The notes under the pieces are model-generated. The model was not told the DNA's origin, did no database searches, and saw only the letters and a list, made by a program, of their open reading frames with translations. This document shows positions 61,902 through 64,000 of a DNA stretch of 64,000 bases, piece by piece. Origin of the DNA: Paenibacillus harenae (GTDB lineage Bacteria > Bacillota > Bacilli > Paenibacillales > Paenibacillaceae); assembly GCF_030812415.1 (NCBI RefSeq), contig NZ_JAUSST010000007.1:62001-126000 (forward strand), read 5' to 3'. The position numbers were made by a program, and so were the translations under genes. The first letter of the stretch is position 1; each line of letters starts with the position of its first letter.

Positions 61902-62642
61902 TTAAAGCGTCTGCCCGCAATCGATCGTCACGATCTGGCCGGTCATCGACTCCTGCTCCAACAACGAGCATATGAGAAGCGATATCTCATCCGGCGAGGA
62001 AACCCGCTCCAGCAGCACGTTGCCGCTCAGCTTCTTCATTTGCTCCTCGCGGCCTTCCCACCATCTCGTCGCGACGGCGCCGGGCGCTACGCTATTCACT
62101 CGAATGGCGGGTGCGAGCGCGCGGGCAAGCGATTTCGTAAGACCATGCACGGCCGCTTTCGACACCGCATAAGGCAGCGAAGAGCCGGCCCCCGTCAGAC
62201 CGGCAATGCTGCCCACATTGACGATCGCCCCCTGCTTATTCTCCTTCATTAGCGGCGCAACGGCCCTGGCGCAGAAGAACATCCCCTTCACATTGACATC
62301 GTAGAGCTCATCCCATACTTCCTCAGTCGCGGCTTCGAGATCGACAAGCGGTATATGCCTGGTTATGCTGGCGTTATTGACGAGAAAATCGATAGTCCCG
62401 AATGTTTGTGCCGCTTGAGCTACCATCTCCCGAACTTCCTTGTCCTTGGAGACGTCGGCTTTGACCGCGATGGCCCGTCCTCCCGCTTTTTGAATCAGAC
62501 GTACCGTATCCTCCGCTTCGGCAATCGAATGCGCATAGTTAACCGCTACGCTTGCACCCCGCCTTCCCAATTCGATCGAGACCGCCCTTCCGATTCCCGT
62601 TCCTCCCCCGGTAACTAGTGCGACTTTGTTATGAAGGTCCAT
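61902..62642 (-). CDS. Short-chain dehydrogenase/reductase (SDR)
   Basis: 246 residues of the classical SDR type: cofactor motif TGGGTGIGRA (about 10-19), NNAS, the catalytic Ser in VGSIAGLTGAG, and YAVSK (Tyr-x3-Lys). The Arg-rich NADP-type residue (GRRG) after the second strand suggests either cofactor. The ATG at 62642 follows GGGGGGAG. It is divergent from the LysR gene and likely under its control. The substrate is unknown. Confidence 0.9.
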   Translation of the reverse strand: MDLHNKVALVTGGGTGIGRAVSIELGRRGASVAVNYAHSIAEAEDTVRLIQKAGGRAIAVKADVSKDKEVREMVAQAAQTFGTIDFLVNNASITRHIPLVDLEAATEEVWDELYDVNVKGMFFCARAVAPLMKENKQGAIVNVGSIAGLTGAGSSLPYAVSKAAVHGLTKSLARALAPAIRVNSVAPGAVATRWWEGREEQMKKLSGNVLLERVSSPDEISLLICSLLEQESMTGQIVTIDCGQTL

Positions 62643-62710
62643 ATAAACTCCCCCCTCGATTAAAAACAATTCCTATACCTATTTTATAACGAAGCTTCAA
62701 TTTCGTATAA

Positions 62711-62736
62711 TTGAATTATTCGAATTAATAATTCAA
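62711..62736. promoter_or_regulatory. Palindromic LysR-type operator
   Basis: TTGAATTATT and AATAATTCAA are perfect inverted arms around CGAATT, centred between the divergent SDR and LysR genes. It contains the LysR T-N11-A pattern. Confidence 0.7.
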
Positions 62737-62773
62737 TAATATTGAACTACCCAAAGGAGGCAAGCAGCTTTCT

Positions 62774-63682
62774 ATGGATCTTAAAGCGATCAAATCATTC
62801 CAGCTCATCGTCGCTTACGGAAGCTTCAAACGAGCTGCCGAAGAGCTGAATTACGCGCAATCGACCGTCACGATGCAAATCCAACGATTGGAAGCCGATC
62901 TCGGCGTTCAACTCATTGAACGGGGGACCAAAATCGGACTGACCGAAGCCGGCAGAATGTTTTATGAACAAAGTCTCCCTATTGCCCAAGACTTGGAACG
63001 GCTCCAATCTACCATCGCAGATGCGCGATCCGGGGAGGCGGGCCATATCCGCTTAGGCGTCAACGAACCGACGGCCAGCTACCGGCTTCCGCCTCTACTA
63101 TCCGCTTTCATGGCTGACTATCCTCGAATACGTATAGCTGTAGAGATAGCGGGTACGCCGTCGCTTAGCGAACGGCTGCAGCAGGGCGAGCTCGATATGG
63201 CGATATGCTCCGTGCCCGAACTTGGTGACCGGCTTTGTTTTGAGCCTCTGTTCACCGAGCCCTTCGCTTTATTACTGCCCGAGAAGCACCCGCTTGCGGG
63301 TACCGCGGACATTGCGCTAACCGATATTCAGGGACATCGCCTCCTGATCACCTCGGCCAATTGCCCCTACCGCAAGCAGTTATCTTTCCTTCTTCAGCGA
63401 ACGGAAACAACTCTATCCGACACTGTGGAAATAGGCAGCATGGCCGCTCTCCCCTATTACGTGGCATGCGGATTCGGAATTGCGCTTGTTCCGTTAGTGG
63501 TCCTGAACCCTCCACCAGCAGGAACCGTCATCCGCAAAGTGAACAACGACGGCATTCATATGACAATAGGCCTTGCCTGCCGTGCCGAACAGTATCCGCT
63601 TAAGCCAGCCGCCTCGAAGCTCTATCGTTACTTGAAGCAGGAGCTGCAACATATGAACCAAGCCCTCGGCATAAAGTTGTAA
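62774..63682 (+). CDS. LysR family transcriptional regulator
   Basis: 302 residues. The N-terminal helix-turn-helix is clear (FQLIVAYGSFKRAAEELNYA, QSTVTMQIQRLEADLGVQLI) and the C-terminal part is the two-lobed co-inducer domain. The start follows AAAGGAGG, a little distant (13 bases). It shares a promoter region with the SDR gene and a 26-bp palindrome. The ligand is unknown. Confidence 0.9.
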   Translation: MDLKAIKSFQLIVAYGSFKRAAEELNYAQSTVTMQIQRLEADLGVQLIERGTKIGLTEAGRMFYEQSLPIAQDLERLQSTIADARSGEAGHIRLGVNEPTASYRLPPLLSAFMADYPRIRIAVEIAGTPSLSERLQQGELDMAICSVPELGDRLCFEPLFTEPFALLLPEKHPLAGTADIALTDIQGHRLLITSANCPYRKQLSFLLQRTETTLSDTVEIGSMAALPYYVACGFGIALVPLVVLNPPPAGTVIRKVNNDGIHMTIGLACRAEQYPLKPAASKLYRYLKQELQHMNQALGIKL

Positions 63683-63740
63683 GTAGCAGCATTTCGGTAG
63701 GCAACGAGCACGGAACGCAAGAAGGAAAGGGGCTCAGGGA

Positions 63741-64000
63741 ATGGATAAGGACGCAAGATACGCATCGGTATACGGCGACATTCCACAGCCGATCAGGGGC
63801 AATGAGGGCGCAACGGATAACGGCCCGCGCGATATTATGAGGGATCGGGAGAACCCCGATATGCTTGTTCCTCCGGCTACGGATGCCGGCCTAGTACCGA
63901 ACCTGAAGTTCTCGTTCTCGGACACGCATATGCAGCTGAATGAGGGCGGATGGTCGCGGGAAGTAACGGTCCGGGAGTTGCCGGTCGCGACGACGTTGGC
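63741..64000 (+). CDS. oxdC: Oxalate decarboxylase family bicupin, 5' part
   Basis: Only the first 86 codons lie in the window. [19 protein letters not shown], followed by [20 protein letters not shown] and [13 protein letters not shown], matches the N-terminus of Bacillus OxdC/OxdD, which convert oxalate to formate and CO2 with manganese. There is no signal peptide. The metal site lies beyond the window edge, so activity cannot be checked. OxdD-type members are found in spore coats. The ATG follows AGGGGCTCAGGG. Confidence 0.82.
   Translation, partial: MDKDARYASVYGDIPQPIRGNEGATDNGPRDIMRDRENPDMLVPPATDAGLVPNLKFSFSDTHMQLNEGGWSREVTVRELPVATTL

Overview
The window looks like a chromosomal segment of a spore-forming member of the Paenibacillaceae (Paenibacillus or Cohnella type). 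Reasons: strong AGGAGG-type ribosome sites and frequent GTG/TTG starts, moderate GC, three YheC/YheD-type spore-coat ATP-grasp proteins, a collagen-like exosporium-type protein, a DUF4179 anti-sigma-like gene behind an ECF sigma factor, MhqR/MhqO/MhqD-like genes, and a yybP-ykoY (Mn2+) riboswitch in front of a terC gene. I see no tRNA, rRNA, intact insertion sequence, prophage or CRISPR array. The assignment is an inference from gene content, not from a database search.

Layout. 0-5 kb: an NADH-dehydrogenase-like flavoprotein, a small secreted protein, and a large secreted clan GH-D glycosidase with two CBM35-like modules. 5.3-8.7 kb: a cytoplasmic GH95 fucosidase-type enzyme and a divergent AraC regulator; with the secreted enzyme these form a small glycan-degradation locus. 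8.7-9.2 kb is non-coding. 9.2-18.5 kb: a DUF72 protein, secreted Cu/Zn superoxide dismutase, thymidine kinase translationally coupled to a broken MEKHLA-domain gene, terC with its riboswitch, a histidine-kinase remnant, bdbC, a collagen-like protein and several small membrane or lipoprotein genes. 18.5-23.8 kb: an M42 aminopeptidase, a large membrane-anchored protein, and an ECF sigma/DUF4179 pair. 23.9-26.7 kb: a two-gene operon encoding a ketoacyl synthase III fused to a heme-oxygenase-like di-iron domain plus an unrecognised membrane-associated partner. This is the most interesting locus in the window.

26.7-38.4 kb: an amidase, the mhqR-mhqO-mhqD-like quinone/electrophile operon with a clear operator, a VanY/CwlK-like peptidase, an Rrf2 regulator and a luciferase-like monooxygenase sharing one operator sequence, and an operon of an ECF sigma factor, a BtrH-like protein and a VOC protein. 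An aldo/keto reductase and a secreted coiled-coil protein behind a possible attenuator follow. 38.4-50.6 kb: an orphan ParB, a metallophosphoesterase, a DUF4173 membrane protein, an SgrR-like regulator, methionine aminopeptidase, two NlpC/P60 cell-wall enzymes, a CapA-like protein and the first two YheC/YheD genes. 50.6-64 kb: the third YheC/YheD gene, a 10-bp satellite and a 124-bp tandem repeat array, a DUF559-like nuclease with winged helix, a Nudix hydrolase, a second aldo/keto reductase, a SWIM-SNF2 helicase and a lipoate ligase. The end holds an MFS exporter with a divergent HxlR regulator, an SDR with a divergent LysR regulator, and the 5' end of an oxalate decarboxylase gene.

Most of the window is housekeeping or accessory chromosome with regulator-target pairs whose operators can be read directly (MarR, Rrf2, HxlR, LysR). 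Three loci show decay: MEKHLA, the histidine kinase, and a small frameshifted gene near 16.2 kb.
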